Below the pieces are notes generated by a model that was given only the letters and a program-made list of their open reading frames with translations, was not told where the DNA came from and made no database searches. This document shows, piece after piece, positions 22,584-35,524 of a stretch of DNA of 64,000 nucleotides. Made by a program: the position numbers and the translations under genes. The DNA is from Diogma glabrata (lineage: Eukaryota > Arthropoda > Insecta > Diptera > Cylindrotomidae). The stretch is from positions 98,908,150 through 98,972,149 of the forward strand of contig OY856186.1 of the NCBI GenBank assembly GCA_963693315.1. Direction: 5' to 3'. Each line of letters opens with the position of its first letter. Within the stretch, counting starts at the first letter, position 1.

Positions 22584-24290
22584 CTTGGCGTGGCCCCTAT
22601 GGTCACACCCCCATCCCACTAGTTTAATTTTGATTTTATTGATATTGATTGATATGCAGATAAACCGTTGTCGACTTTCTCCTACTCACTGGTGGCGATG
22701 CTTAACCTCAGTTCATTGAGTCGTTGATTTGGTTCTGGAACTGCTTACATTGTTTCTGCTTCTTCACAGTTCAGCTCCAATATTACAGCCTTTTCGATGT
22801 GTTTTATTTTGCATATTTTTTGGTTTTAAATTATATTTGTAAAATTTAAACGATGATGTGTCGTTATATGGTAGTTGTTTTAACGTTATGCCTCGTATTA
22901 GTTTAACCGGCTATACTGTTTGCACTTATTTCAACATACAGAAACCGTCTTTCTACTTCCATTTTCTTGAATTTTTATTTACAATTTTGTCTATACTTCA
23001 ACTCGAAGGGTCGCAGACATTAATAGAAATTTCTCGTCGATGTGTTCAAGATTCATTCATTTCTTCTCGATTTGTTGCGAATTATAGCGAGATTTTTTTA
23101 GTCTACTTGATGCTTTGAGTCTGTTTGTCAATGAAATCTGCTCTCATATTAAAACGCATTTCCTCCTTCATCAACATTAACTGTCCTAATTTGGTGTTTG
23201 TCGATGTGATTTGCTTCGTTATATCTACCGCGTCGTCTTTTCATTCACCTTTTTTTCAGATCTAAAATTAATTCCATCAATCTATATTTTGCCAGATCTC
23301 ACTTATGACACCAGTTGTAATAATTTGGCAGAGTGGTCTGCGAAACGAAGTGAACTAATGGTTTTTCTTTACGTGAAAATTTCTTAGTTTTGTTACATTT
23401 AATAATTTATAATAAATTTTATTCGTTCAGGTTTTTACAAAAATAATTCTCTTAAAATCTTCTTAATCGTTTTTGTATCTAGAATAACTTATCATTTATA
23501 ATTAACTAGGGGGTATCCCGCGGGCTCCGCCGTAAATGGAATTTTTATGAAGGAATTTTTATGAAAAAGGATTAATTTTTATGCTCTATAAAAAAATAAA
23601 CCAAAACAATAAAAATTAAATATAGGGTTCGCGTTGAGCTCCGAACCTTTCTCACAACCCCCTACATCGACAATGACAACGAAATTTCGTACTGAGTTTC
23701 TTAAAGTTCATTTTATTAAATCGGTTTAAATTATTAATGTTTGAAAATGTATATTATAACCTAAACTATTTTTTGTATAAAAATATCAAATGTTTTCAAC
23801 CTACATTGTTTTTAAAAAGTGTTAAAAATCTATATTTTTCTATGCTGTTATGTTCGCTGTACTATAGAACAATTTTCTGGTTCTGGTCCTGCCATAATAG
23901 CGCTAGTATTTTACGAAATGTTGTGTCAAAAAGTGAGGAAATAGACCTTTAATCATGTACTTTCATCAATTTGTTTCCTCTTTTCTTTTTTAATAAACTT
24001 ATTATAAAAACCATCTACTAACTTTACTATTTAATGTAAAAATTATTCCTTTAAAAAAAGGTTATTATTCCTTTAAAAAAAATTCGATCTATTTTTCATA
24101 ATAAATATTACATATCTTGTGACTAATTCAAAATAAAAAAGGTTTTATTAATAAAGCATCAACAAAAATTATAAATATATGTATTATGTAACTTAATTAA
24201 AATAAAATCCCTGAATGCATTCTAATTTTTATTAAAATTTCAAATAACTAAACAAAATGACGTCACACGATCTTTTATGATAAAGCTATT
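22584..24290. other. AT-rich intergenic DNA
   Basis: No gene was recognised. A short GC-richer patch at about 23508-23665 begins GGGGGTATCCCGCGGGCTCC and ends with AACCCCC, and may be a small repeat. ORFs at 22858-23118 and 23737-23952 show no domain. Confidence 0.3.
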
Positions 24291-24293
24291 ATA

Positions 24294-24386
24294 GGTGCGT
24301 TCGATTTGACTGAAACAACTGAAAAAACAACAACAATTGCATTCAATTTTTCAGTTGTATCCCTTGCTTCAGTCAAATCGAACACG
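24294..24386. repeat. Imperfect hairpin, ~93 bp
   Basis: CGTTCGATTTGACTGA at 24298-24313 is matched by its complement at 24369-24384, and CAACTGAAAAA is matched by TTTTTCAGTTG further in. It may be a small MITE. Confidence 0.6.
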
Positions 24387-24482
24387 GTTTCTGTAAAAAA
24401 ACTAATTAATTTTCTTGTTAATATCGAAATTATAATAATTTGAACGAAACGGGAAATGACAGTGCAATAAAATGCTATAAAA

Positions 24483-24975
24483 ACTGCATTATCGATCAAA
24501 TTGCACTATCGTAAAACGAAATGTATGTATGAATAAAATAAAAGTGTGTAAAAAAACAATAATTTTAATGTTATTTATACTAGTTGTTGTTATTCTTAAT
24601 ATCGAAATGTAAATATCGAAATGATTTTAATGATTTTAATTTGAACAAATTATGGCAAAAGACAACTTAACTTTTTAACTAACTCTAAAGAACTACTTAT
24701 CGATAATTCTAAGTATCCAAAAACAAAATTTTATTTAAGTTTTATTTATATATGAATTATTTATTTATATGAATTCATTCATGAATAATAAAATAAAAAA
24801 GCACAATAATTTTAAAGTTATTTAAAGAAAATAATGAATTTATGAATAAAAAAAACAATTTTAATGTTATTTAAAATAAAAATTTAAAAACTGCATTATC
24901 GTAAAACGACGATGTATGTATGAATATGAATAAAATAAAAGTGTGTAAAAAAACAATAATTTTAATGCTATTTAA
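24483..24975 (+). repeat. Direct duplication of ~80 bp
   Basis: A block with GCATTATCG, GTAAAACGA and ATGTATGTATGAATA words, running into AAAGTGTGTAAAAAAACAAT, occurs at about 24484-24575 and again at 24892-24975. The DNA between is AT-rich. Confidence 0.6.
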
Positions 24976-24994
24976 AATAAAAAATAAAAAAAAT

Positions 24995-25067
24995 TCGCAA
25001 TATTCAGGTTTCGAACTTTCAATCTATAGATCATCAGTCGAGCGCGCTACCAATATACCAATTTGAA
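24995..25067 (-). tRNA. tRNA-like relic (pseudogene or SINE head)
   Basis: On the minus strand an A-box-like GGTATATTGGTAGCGC, an anticodon-arm-like CTCGACTGATGATC and a B-box-like GTTCGAAAC occur with tRNA-like spacing, followed by a T run that could end Pol III transcription. The acceptor and T stems do not pair well and the anticodon stem has mismatches, so this is not a working tRNA. It may be a degraded tRNA gene or the head of a tRNA-derived SINE. No anticodon is assigned. Confidence 0.35.
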
Positions 25068-25416
25068 CTATATTTGATCAATAGACTAAAAGGATAGAAA
25101 AGATTGCCGTTACGCTCGTATAGAAGGATAGACTTACGGCTATTATATTATGGATTATTTTTCACTTGTATTTTATATACCCGTCAAAATAATTTAGAAA
25201 ATTTTTCAGATTTTAAAAAATAATAAAACATGAAAATCTACAAAAAATGTGCAAATGTAGTCACTATAGAAATCTTAAACAAATTACTAATTCCTTCTGT
25301 TTCAAAAAATTTTCATGTTGTCAGAGGATTATGGGATTTTAATAGTATGTAGGTTAACATTTTAATTTTATCAATTCATTAAATTTCCTATATCTCAAGT
25401 TGGAGTGGGTTATTGC

Positions 25417-25485
25417 TGTCCAAGGGTAACCACCCCTCTGTCCAAGGGTAACCACCCCTCTCCAAGGGTAACCACCTCTCTGTCA
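25417..25485 (+). repeat. Minisatellite, 3 units of ~22 bp
   Basis: Three units of TCCAAGGGTAACCACCCCTC with a variable TG between them. Confidence 0.85.
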
Positions 25486-25489
25486 ATAA

Positions 25490-27480
25490 ACTGGTACTAA
25501 ACTTGCATTCTCAACTACTAGATAAAATTGTGTAATAAAATTTTGTTTTGTGTAACATGTCCTTTGTTATCAAGTCATTATTATTTATTTGAATTATGAG
25601 TAAATTTAAAAGGAAAGGTAATTGAATTATTTAATGACGTTTAATTACTTGAACAAATTTTACTGTTTTTTTGGTGTAATACAGATATGCATCTTGATTT
25701 CCTTAAATGCTTTTTTATCTACAGTGTTGTGAAAATCAAAAGGAGGTGTGTATAGAAATATTTTCAGAAACTCAACACAGTTTTTCAAACTTTTTTAATC
25801 GCGATTTGAATCGCGAACAAATTATCAACTGAGTTTAATTTGCTTATAAGGCTTTGTAAACTATTACGTAAAACTTCTTCTGTCGACTTGGTGCACCTCT
25901 TGAATTGTACTATCCTATCTAGTACCTTCATTGGATTAATTTGTGGAAATTTTTTTGCTGTATTTACCTATCGACATTTTTGATTCATTTTATTCTTTTG
26001 CTATTTTTTCTTCATCAAAAATTATCACGTTGAAAATGCAAATTGATTTAAAATTCAACGACATTAAAATACATTTCAAAACATTTTTTTTTATTTATTA
26101 CATTTTTCTTTGTTTTTTTTTATTACATGTATTTAATCAGTAAATATAATTAAACTGATCACGTGACCTAATTTAAATTATGAATAATGTTATATCTTTG
26201 AGTTTGTAGAAACAGGTTTACAGTTTTGACATGTTGATTTTGAATTCCGATCGCGGTTTACTGATCTCACTACACTCGTATATGCAAACAATAGTGTTCC
26301 TCATTGTTTTACTCGAATTGTTGAACTAAATCTGTCCTTCAATTAACATCGCATCAGAAAATATAGCTAATGACAATGGAGTTTCCTATCGATAAAAAAC
26401 CAATGAGAACAATATATATATATAGCTCCAATCAGTTAGTTTAGTCTTTTGCAAATAACGTCTTTAATATGGTTTAGTTGTGGCTTCATAATAATTACTT
26501 ATCTTATTTACCATCTATTTTGATAGAACCACTAAAATAACGAAAACCTAAACGCTAGCAATAACAAAAAGATAAAAAATTGAATAGAATATTTTTAAAA
26601 CTGCCAGTGTGTCTGTTGATAAAGCTATCGTAAATTCAATTGATTTAAATACATTTGTAAGACTCCAATATATATTACTATTAGTTTGCGAATATTTTTA
26701 AGGCGAATTTTGTTTAAAGTCGTGAATGAAGTGCATTAAAGCTGAAGAATGATGAAGTGGAAGTGCAAACAAGTCGTATAGTAAAACTGTATGTGCAACT
26801 TGATTTCATTTTGGATTCAAATAGCAAAATTTCTTGTATTAAGTTTTTGATATTAAAGAACTAGAACGACAGTAAACATTTACATTCTGAAGTAAACAAA
26901 ATGTGGAAGTAATTAACGTATTTTTCTCTACCTTCAAATTATTTATTTTTTTTGTATTATTAAATTTTGTTTATCGAAGATTTATTATTTTTATTGAAAT
27001 CTAGAGTAACAAATAAGTAACATTGGTTATTGTGATATATAAAGAATAAGGCGACTTAACCAACGTCTTTTAACAAAACCATCCATTTTAAAATAATAAT
27101 TCGTTTCACTTCTCGTGACGTTAGTAAATATTTAAAAAAAACGGGCATTTGAACTAGAAATTTGAAATTTTTATGAACTTTTCAAAAACCGTATTAATAG
27201 AGAGAGAGAGAGATCAGTCTTTGTTGTTTGGTGATTTTGTTATTATTTTTTAACCTTAGGATGTAACACGCCGTTTCCCCACTCTTTTTAGTATTGGTAG
27301 CTTTGTAATGAACACTTTGGACTCCGACGACCCCACCGGCCGAAGAAACCGAGACCACCACACACACCTATAACTACGAGTATTACATTTAATAAATAAT
27401 AAATAAAGGTTTCACTCCTCATGCTCACGTTGATTCAACCGATCATACTAATCAAAGATTAGATCTAATTCCCACAATAA
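25490..27480. other. AT-rich intergenic DNA
   Basis: No gene was recognised. A short AG microsatellite sits at about 27201-27212. A TA run at 26413-26424 precedes a TCAGT at 26432, but the spacing is too short for a convincing core promoter. Confidence 0.3.
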
Positions 27481-27483
27481 GAC

Positions 27484-27690
27484 TAATAATGTTGCACCTC
27501 ATGTCAGGGCGTTTGTTGGATAAGAATAATAAAACCAATAGTATTATCAGTTGTCACTAATAATGTTGCGCCTCTGGGCCGGGCGATTGTTGCACAAGAA
27601 TAATCCAAAAAATAGTATTACAGGTATATAACTATGTTGCGCCTCTCCTTCGGGTGATTGTTGAATAGTAAAAATAAAAAACAACTTAAT
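27484..27690 (+). repeat. Diverged minisatellite, 3 units of ~75 bp
   Basis: Three related blocks, near 27488, 27562 and 27631, each contain a TGTTGCRCCTC word followed by a GGGCGNTTGTTG-type word and an AATAATA-type tail. The last unit is the most diverged. Confidence 0.6.
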
Positions 27691-27699
27691 CATTGCCCA

Positions 27700-30198
27700 A
27701 ACGTAAAGTTGATCGTATTGCCGTCATAAGACCCTGTTCAATCAAACTGCACAAAACAACGACATCTCACGCACACAGCTGGAATATAATATAACAATGT
27801 ATCGATAGTAATAAAAAGTTATATATGCATGATTTTGATTACAAACCTTATTCTTGCCGAATTTTCCTTTGACCTTATCAAACGGAACACAAATTAAAAA
27901 AATCTGTCTATACCTATTATATACGTTCTACCAAGAGCAACTTTATATATCATCATCGTATATTTTCAATATTTCCCTATTTCTGTTAAATTATCATAAA
28001 AAAAATTTAATTTCGTTTTTAAAACAATGTCATAATCCGTAACCGTAGTTAGCACTAGGATAATCACAACAAATGCTTAATTGCTTTTTCTTCTTTTTGC
28101 ATCTTCAACAAATTTACTTTAATAATTTTTTTTCTGTTTTTTTTAATGAATTACCACGAACAATTCTGTTTTCATTTATCTTTTTTACCATAACCCAAAA
28201 TTAATGTCACCGAGTTAAGCAAAATTTATCAACCTCGAACGTCAGGTTTTACCTACATATTTCCTTTATAATTAGCAAACACGGAAAAATATATGTTTTA
28301 ATCTATAACTATCTGTAAATGCTAAACTGTGGTTTCTTACCAAGTAAATAGTCAAGCACTTCTAACCGTTTTATTTGTTTATTCACAACAATTAGTTTAG
28401 ACCTTAATGGCGTTTTTACCGTTTAATGACGGTACCACTCACCGAATGACAAAACAAACAATTTAGTTTCTTTTCCTTCAATTCACTCATTAAATTTTAA
28501 TGAAACCAACCCAAATTTTATAAAAAAAATATAATAGTCACTTGGTTGGGAATTTTGGTTGGTAATTTAAAAAAATATTAAAAATTACAACAAAAAACAA
28601 AGTCCAAAAAGTAACTCCGACCGACGCCTTCATTTAATTCCGATCGACTGTGTTTTTACTTTTTAGAAATAAAACAAATAAATAAAATTGTTCTAATAAT
28701 TGTTTTATATATACTAATTAAAATTACATTTTTCTAATTCCTTTGAATTAAACTAATTAAACAAAATTTTATCTAGCTAAATTTAACTAATTATTTTATT
28801 TGCAATTAGGCTATAAATTTAATAAAAAAAATATAAGAAAAAAAATTTTAATTTTGGAAAACATTTGTTTAGAATTAAAAAAAATTACATTTCAAATTAT
28901 AAACCTTTAGTAGTTTGAGTATAATCATGGGACTGCCTTTCAAATACAAAATTTTCATATCATATAATAAAAAAATTATGAATCAATAACATATCAAAAT
29001 GAGACAGCAATCGATGAAAACAAAATTATTGCCAACATATTTGTGAAAGATATGAATAAAAAGACGATAAGTTGTATTGATCGCGTTGTTAATGCAAAAG
29101 AAAGTTTTCCGGACAAATTAATTTTTTTGAGGACTGCAGCTTCGTTAGTTTTCGTTATGAAGTATTCTTTGTTGATTTAACGCTTGACGAAATAAGCCTT
29201 CATAGGTTTTGATGATTGAGAAAGACAGATACTCTTTTTTGTAACTGTCGCTATTGTAACTGTCCCTATTTGTTTTCTGTCTCTTTGCATTTTACGTAAA
29301 CGCGTTTTTCAATATTTTTCTTAAAAAGCGACATTAGATTTGATACTCCTTCCCAATTAATCCCATTAGATGCCAGTGGCTACAACAAGATACATTTAGG
29401 GAAATACCTATAACTAAGGCTTGGGAGCCAAAGTACTGCGATATAAAAGCCTCAATTACGTTTACTTTAATGACCAATCTTTTTCGCTAAATCATTCAAA
29501 GGGTCGAGAAATCATGTTTAAATTTGTAAATTAGAGATAGTTTTATTCTTTTTTCTGTATCATTTACATAGGTGACTTTAACCTTGTTCATCATCAAGGC
29601 TTTTTCAAAATCGGTGGTATCTCATTTTCAGAAGCAGGCAGACATATATTTTTGCCAATTCTCATATACGCCTAAAACGTTGAAAAAATAACTAGAAAGT
29701 AATATAATATTGTGCTCGGAGATGGATAAGATTGTACTCAGATTGAGAACGGAGGCAATGTTTTGAACAATATTTTCCCGTTCCTCTAAATATCAATTAA
29801 AGCGCAATGGTATTACAACATAATATTTTATAATAAAGATAGACTTTTATTTTTCTACAGCTAACTTTTGTTTGTTTAAAAAACAAATGATTTTGTTGTT
29901 ATTTGTTTAGCGCGTCAATCATTCATTGTCGTGTCTAAACCAAAGAAAGCAGTCACCTTTTTGTTGTTATTTTTATAAAATTATGTGTGCGTGTGTTTTG
30001 AAAAACAAAGATTTTGGACGTTTTGGATTGTATTTAACATTTACGATTATCCATTCATTTATTCTAAGTTTTAATAAATTCTGATCTGAAAGCTTTTATT
30101 GTTGTGTCAGGAATTTTCTTTAACATCTGGGTTGTAGAGTAATAAATTTTTTATTGAGTTATCTATAAATAATAATTTCTTTTTTTTTCTTGTTTTAG
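27700..30198. other. AT-rich DNA upstream of Rab5
   Basis: No coding sequence was recognised. It probably contains the Rab5 promoter and at least one untranslated first exon, because a splice acceptor (AG at 30197-30198) lies just before the coding exon. I could not place the first exon. Confidence 0.4.
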
Positions 30199-30246
30199 AA
30201 AATAAAAGGACTCAAAATACTGTTTTATTTAAATCATAAATAAAAT

Positions 30247-32698
30247 ATGGCAACAACACCTAGAGGTGGTGGTACTGCACAGAGACCAAATGGTGCATCA
30301 CAAGGCAAAATATGCCAATTTAAACTTGTTTTATTAGGTGAATCAGCCGTTGGTAAATCATCACTAGTATTACGTTTTGTAAAAGGACAATTTCACGAAT
30401 ATCAAGAAAGTACAATTGGTGCAGCGTTTTTAACACAAACAGTATGTATTGATGATACGGCGGTAAAATTTGAAATATGGGATACTGCTGGTCAAGAAAG
30501 GTAATAATAAATGTTTTATTTTTTATCAATAAATATTTATATTCCAGTTTAATGTTTATTGATTTTATTAAAAAGATGGCAACAGCTAAAGGCAACAGCT
30601 TTAAACATTTCAAATCAGCATATTTTATTTGTAATAACTATAATTGATAATTATTGTATAAATGAGGTGTTACTTGATACGCATATCTTTATAAAGCAAA
30701 TATGTGAATGAATTTGATAATTTCAAGGACCACTTTCGTTTGTAAAAAATAAATTTGTTAGAAAGTAGAATTAAACCTAGAACTTTAATGTTTTGTTAAT
30801 CAAGTTTATCGAAACGTTATGCCCGAAAAATACATTTCAAATGCGATTGTGTTTAAATTAATTTTTTGAATTAAATTTTCTGGTATGTAGCCTGATCAAG
30901 GCATAATCCTTGCGGAAGGAATAGTGGTTAAGTACAAGGAAACTTATAAAACATTTTAAACCAAGGATTAAATCCGATACCTTCGCATCTCCTTCAGACT
31001 CCGACTAACTACTCTCCTATCCACATCTTCTGTCAACTATTTTCGACAACAAAATCGTTTTGTTCTCTAAATATAAATAATGTTGATTTGCAATCTCTGT
31101 TTTCAACCATTATATTTTGAGAAATGAAATATAGATTTTGTTTTAAATTTATTCGTTTAATAATCATTTGTAATTAAATTAAAACCGGGTCAGATAATAT
31201 TTACGAAAATTTAATTTATTTGTTGATTTGATGTTTTTTATTTGCAATGTTATTTATGTTTGGTTGTATATTTTAAAAGTTTGCTTTTGAAACTTGTTAT
31301 GCTCCAGGAATAAAAAATGGTATTTTCTAACAAAAGCCCACAAAAGCCAGAAACGGTAATACCACAATAAACTGAATTTCAAAATCTAATCAGTTTTCTG
31401 TAATCATTTAACAAACTAAGCGTTGAAAAATTGCTTTATAACAAATAACTATGTTATTTTGTTGAGTTATCGCTAGGACTGATATATGTATACGAATACA
31501 AATTTGTTTTCGGAATACATGATGAATGTTGGAGTGTTGGATCTGGTTTGAATAATGTTCTATCTACATTTTTTCTAGGTATCATAGTTTAGCTCCAATG
31601 TATTATAGAGGAGCTCAAGCAGCCATCGTAGTTTATGATATTCAAAATCAGGACAGTTTTGTTCGTGCAAAAAATTGGGTGAAAGAACTACAGAGACAAG
31701 TAATAATTCAATAAAATCTAAAATTAACATTCATTTATATTAAATATTTTAATCTAGGCATCCCCAAATATTGTTATAGCTTTGGCTGGTAACAAAGCCG
31801 ATTTATCAAATAGTCGTGTTGTAGAATATGAAGAAGCCAAACAATATGCTGAAGAAAATGGTTTATTATTTATGGAAACATCTGCAAAAACTGCAATGAA
31901 TGTTAATGATATATTTTTAGCAATCGGTAAGAGTGATAATTGTTTTTATTCATAAATTAGTATTTTTGTGTATGATGTCAAAAAATTAGATTGAAATATT
32001 ATTTAAAGTAAACATGCAAATGAATTTTTTAGTTTATTTATAAAAAAAAACGTGATAGAAAACTACTAAGCTTTGTTTTGTATGTATTGAACTACAATGC
32101 TTGTTTTTTTGAATATTACGAAGCCTTTTTGGAACATATTTTTATTTTTACTTAAACCGATTAGATTTATTTTTATCTAAGTCAGTACGTCATTGTTTTA
32201 GGTTTTGTTATTCAATAAAGTGCTAACTTTCATTAAACAATTCAAACACTACGTTTCAATTTTCTATCTACATTTTACGATATCCAAACGCAAACTTTAT
32301 TTATCTTTTATTACAATAATAAGTTGTTCGTTTCGACTGACTTATAATATTTTAATATTAATTTAACAACAATAAAGAAAATCAAAATTCATATGTTTCA
32401 TATTTTACACTTTTAAAATGAAATAGTATTAAAAAAAACATATCAACTTGCACCCTATTTGTTTTGATAACATTTTGTTATTGTTTACGATAAGATAATT
32501 GAAAATATAGCACTATGACTAATATTGTAGTTTTCATATCGAATTTTATATAATTGATATTAAATATATCGACCTGTTTTTTTTATTTTAGCTAAAAAAC
32601 TTCCTAAAAATGAAGGTAATACACAAGGTCAGGCGCAAGGTAGACGACTTGTAGAAAATAATGAACAAAATCGACAGCAAAATAGTTGTTGCAAGTGA
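30247..32698 (+). CDS. Rab5: Rab5 small GTPase
   Basis: Rab5 is the small GTPase of early endosomes; in its GTP state it recruits fusion and tethering factors. Four coding exons are clear: 30247-30500, 31579-31699, 31758-31926 and 32592-32698. All have GT/AG introns and join in phase to give 216 residues, the normal length. Visible motifs are the P-loop GESAVGKS, switch I with the T of [15 protein letters not shown] before switch II, GNKAD for guanine recognition, and ETSAKT. The C-terminus ends CCK, supplying the two cysteines for geranylgeranylation. The switch II sequence [20 protein letters not shown] is characteristic of Rab5. An acceptor at 30197-30198 makes the ATG at 30247 the first in its exon and implies a spliced 5' UTR. 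The frame is undisturbed. Confidence 0.97.
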
Positions 32699-33073
32699 TG
32701 CTATTATTTTGAAGGTAATTAAATACACATTTTTCATTTAAGTTGTTAATACTGTGTTTACAGCGGCACATCAAATCATTAGATGTAACTCAAATCTGTA
32801 TTTTAACCACTATTTAATTTAGGAATGTGCAACTAATTTGAAAACTTAATTTACCACTTATCAAGTTATAAATAGCGATATTTATCTGTATAGTCAGTCT
32901 ATAGTGAGTCTTTTAAAAACCAACAGACTACATACTTGTGATTCTGTATTCAAAGTTTGTTTTTATTTATTCGCTAGATACATTTGAGAAGATGCGAATC
33001 CTGGTATTATTGCAAATTTCAAACCCCCGCAAAGATCGATATTTGTTGATTTGTAAATTTTTTTGCTAATTTT
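32699..33073. other. Rab5 3' region
   Basis: Probably includes the Rab5 3' UTR. A possible donor (GAAG then GTAATT) occurs just after the stop at about 32715. No clear polyadenylation site was chosen. Confidence 0.3.
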
Positions 33074-33460
33074 GGATCAACGGATGTGACAACCCCGCGT
33101 AATCGGATACTGATATACTAGTTGACGTGACATATTACATGGGATTAGCAATAACTGAGATTATATCTTAGTTAACCTAGCGAATGGATTCTATTCAGTC
33201 AACGATACTATCAATAGTTAATGAGTATTGTTTGCACTAAGCAATAAGCCTTCATATAACTTTATGTAAACTTTAATCGTTAAAGAAATAATTCGTCACA
33301 AGATTGTGAAATATGCCACTTCTAGCTCGATTATTTTATTTTTATTACCTACATATTAAAATGAAATATTCGAATATTTTATATTTTATTATATGATAGG
33401 GTTTATTGTTTATTTATCTATTCCTTAAAAAAACAAATTTTGCATCCATTAAAATAACAA
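33074..33460 (+). repeat. Dispersed ~0.6-kb repeat, degenerate copy 2
   Basis: It begins GGATCAACGGATGTGACAA, like the start of the copy at 56302, and shares CTATTCAGTCAACG, CTTCATATAACTTTATG and the ATGATAGGGTTTATTGTTT block in the same order. The TGTTGTTGTGGGACC end is missing. Confidence 0.5.
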
Positions 33461-34364
33461 ACCTGAAAAACACGTCAAGTGCAGTTTAGCTAATATATGT
33501 ATTTTGGCATAGTTCTATCTTTTTTCACAATAAAAAATCCGAAAATTCATAATTGAAAATGTTTTAGTTTGATATGTTGTGCTGCCTAGAGCAACTCTTT
33601 GTTTTTTTAGGATCAGACACTTTTGCTCCTGCACTTTTCTGTACTTCCGGGTGTACCTGATATGGTTATCATATAAACAGTTGATATTCTAAATACCACA
33701 ATCGCCCACTATTTTGATATTGAAGTTCCTGTTTAAGTTTTGTTGTCATGCAATCCAAAAATCGGGGAAGACCTATAATTCATCTAGTATCCAATAGAGG
33801 AACTAGGGCATGTTCTTGTAAGACCGGAAAAAAATTTAAAAAGGAACGGGTTTGGGTTTTTCATAAAATGAAAAACCAGGTAACCGGGTTTTAATCGGTT
33901 TTTGGTTATTTAAAAACTAACTTGAAAATTTTTTGCCTTAGTCTTATTTTAATTTAAACCAATAAAATTCTCTAAAATGTAATGACATCATTCAATTTCA
34001 CCAATAAAATTTGAATTATACTAATAACAAATATTTATACATCTGGCCTACTGGGATATTAAAAATTATCTAACGAATTCCCCTCGTTCGTTGATAAATT
34101 CTCATAGTTTTTTGAAAAAGTCCTCAAGCAAGTGGTATTGATAAACGCACGAGGCCGTAGGCCGAGGTATACTTGGTTTCGAAATAGGTATACTTGGTTT
34201 CGAAATTTTTGGCAAAAAATTATTTCGAATTATCACCGCCCTTGCGAAATTACAACTGAAAAGTTAATGCGTCCCTCATGTAAAATTTCTTAGATGATAG
34301 TAATGTAGTGGAGAAAATATGAAGGGCCTTAAATCTCAATTTTATATAGTTTTCGGCATAAGGC
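33461..34364. other. AT-rich DNA with possible hAT-end relic
   Basis: No gene was recognised. The segment 33835-33905 has ACCGGGTTTTAATCGG and related words like the subterminal region of the hAT at 14505-15579. A 20-bp GGTATACTTGGTTTCGAAAT is repeated twice at about 34165-34205. Confidence 0.35.
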
Positions 34365-34510
34365 TTTTATGAGGACATTGTTTTTAGTTTTGGGCAGCGA
34401 TTTATATAAAACAAAACTCTTTGTAAAAGTACAAGTATTTTATCTTTGTTTAGAAGTTTATTACAAAACTAACTCGAAATATCAATACGTTGCCGGAAAA
34501 TTATAACAGA
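34365..34510 (+). repeat. Dispersed repeat shared with the 61.7-64 kb array
   Basis: TTTTATGAGGACAT, TTTTTAGTTTTGGG, AACTCTTTGT and GCCGGAAAATTATAA occur in the same order at 61747-61890 and, for the second half, at 63251-63345. This is one interspersed family with a copy here outside the array. Confidence 0.7.
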
Positions 34511-34559
34511 TCATAAATTAACATAACTGAGCATACTACTCAAAAACCTCAATTTAGCG

Positions 34560-35340
34560 TTCAGCAATTTCAACTTTTCAAAAATAAATAACCTATTATC
34601 TGCCAATACCTAAAAGTTACTCTTAGTACAGAAAACTTTTTCGGTTAGGTAAATACTTCTTGTCAATAATTACAACTGACACGAGCTGATGTTTTCCAAA
34701 CCAACTGATCCTTTTGGTTCAGAAAACCGTTTACTTTAGCGAAAATTAAGCTTCTTTTCCATAATTACAACTTTTGCAAAAAACGACATTTCGTTTGATG
34801 ATATTACCTGATCTCCAATCCAACTGTTGTTTTTTGCTTACGCTTATTTTCATTAATTACCACTTTCGTCAAAAAACGGCATTAAATCAAAGCGATCTGA
34901 GATTGTCCCATATAACTATTCTTATTAGTCTAGAAAACTTTTTAGAATCCCTTTCCATAAGGTCTTTTTAATAATTATAACTTCTAAGAAAAAACGACAC
35001 TTAATATGAACCGACTGGATGTTTTCCAACCCAACTGTTCCTATTAGTTAACAAAACTTTTTACAAAACCTATCCTGTTACTCTAAATGCGTGATATCGA
35101 TAATTACAATGTTTGTGAAAACGGCATTTAATAGGAACCGACCTGATATTTTTCCAACCCAATTGTTCCTATTAACCCAAAAAACTTTTTAAAAAACCCA
35201 CCATTAGCCTGAATGTTTCTTTACAATAACTACATACAACTTCTGTGAAGAACACCGTTTATTCCTGGCCCGATGTGATATTTTCCATCTCAACTGTTTA
35301 TAATGATCCAGAAAACTTAGCAGAAAACCTTTCTATTGAG
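34560..35340 (+). repeat. Diverged tandem array, about 6-7 units of 95-130 bp
   Basis: Successive units start near 34571, 34671, 34760, 34855, 34972, 35101 and 35226. Most carry an AATTACAACTT-type start, an AAAAACGRCATTTA-type block, a CCAACCCAACTGTTC-type block and an AGAAAACTTTTT-type block. The units have drifted strongly from each other, which points to an old array. Confidence 0.7.
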
Positions 35341-35524
35341 GTTAAAATAATTGAATTATTTTATATTTTAATTGCTTTTATTTAAAAATATGTTGATTTT
35401 AATAACTAGTTCTTTGGCGCAAATTAATTAAAAAAATATATTTAATTATTCTATATAAAAATAGATGGTGTATCTGATGAGTGTGAATTCAATCCCATAC
35501 AAAATATTTTCTTTTTAAGTTATT

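Noticed and set aside
23508..23665. GC-richer patch with GGGGGT at one end and ACCCCC-like sequence at the other
   Set aside because: The inverted match is only six bases and no second copy was seen, so a mobile element is not supported.
25417..25485. Regular short repeats that might suggest a CRISPR array
   Set aside because: Units are directly adjacent with no unique spacers, and the DNA is eukaryotic.
26413..26436. TA run followed by TCAGT, resembling a core promoter
   Set aside because: The distance from the TA run to TCAGT is about 21 bases instead of about 30, and TA runs are common in this AT-rich DNA. No following gene was found.
30320..30613. 97-codon minus-strand ORF over Rab5 exon and intron
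   Set aside because: It overlaps a conserved coding exon in antisense and has no homology.
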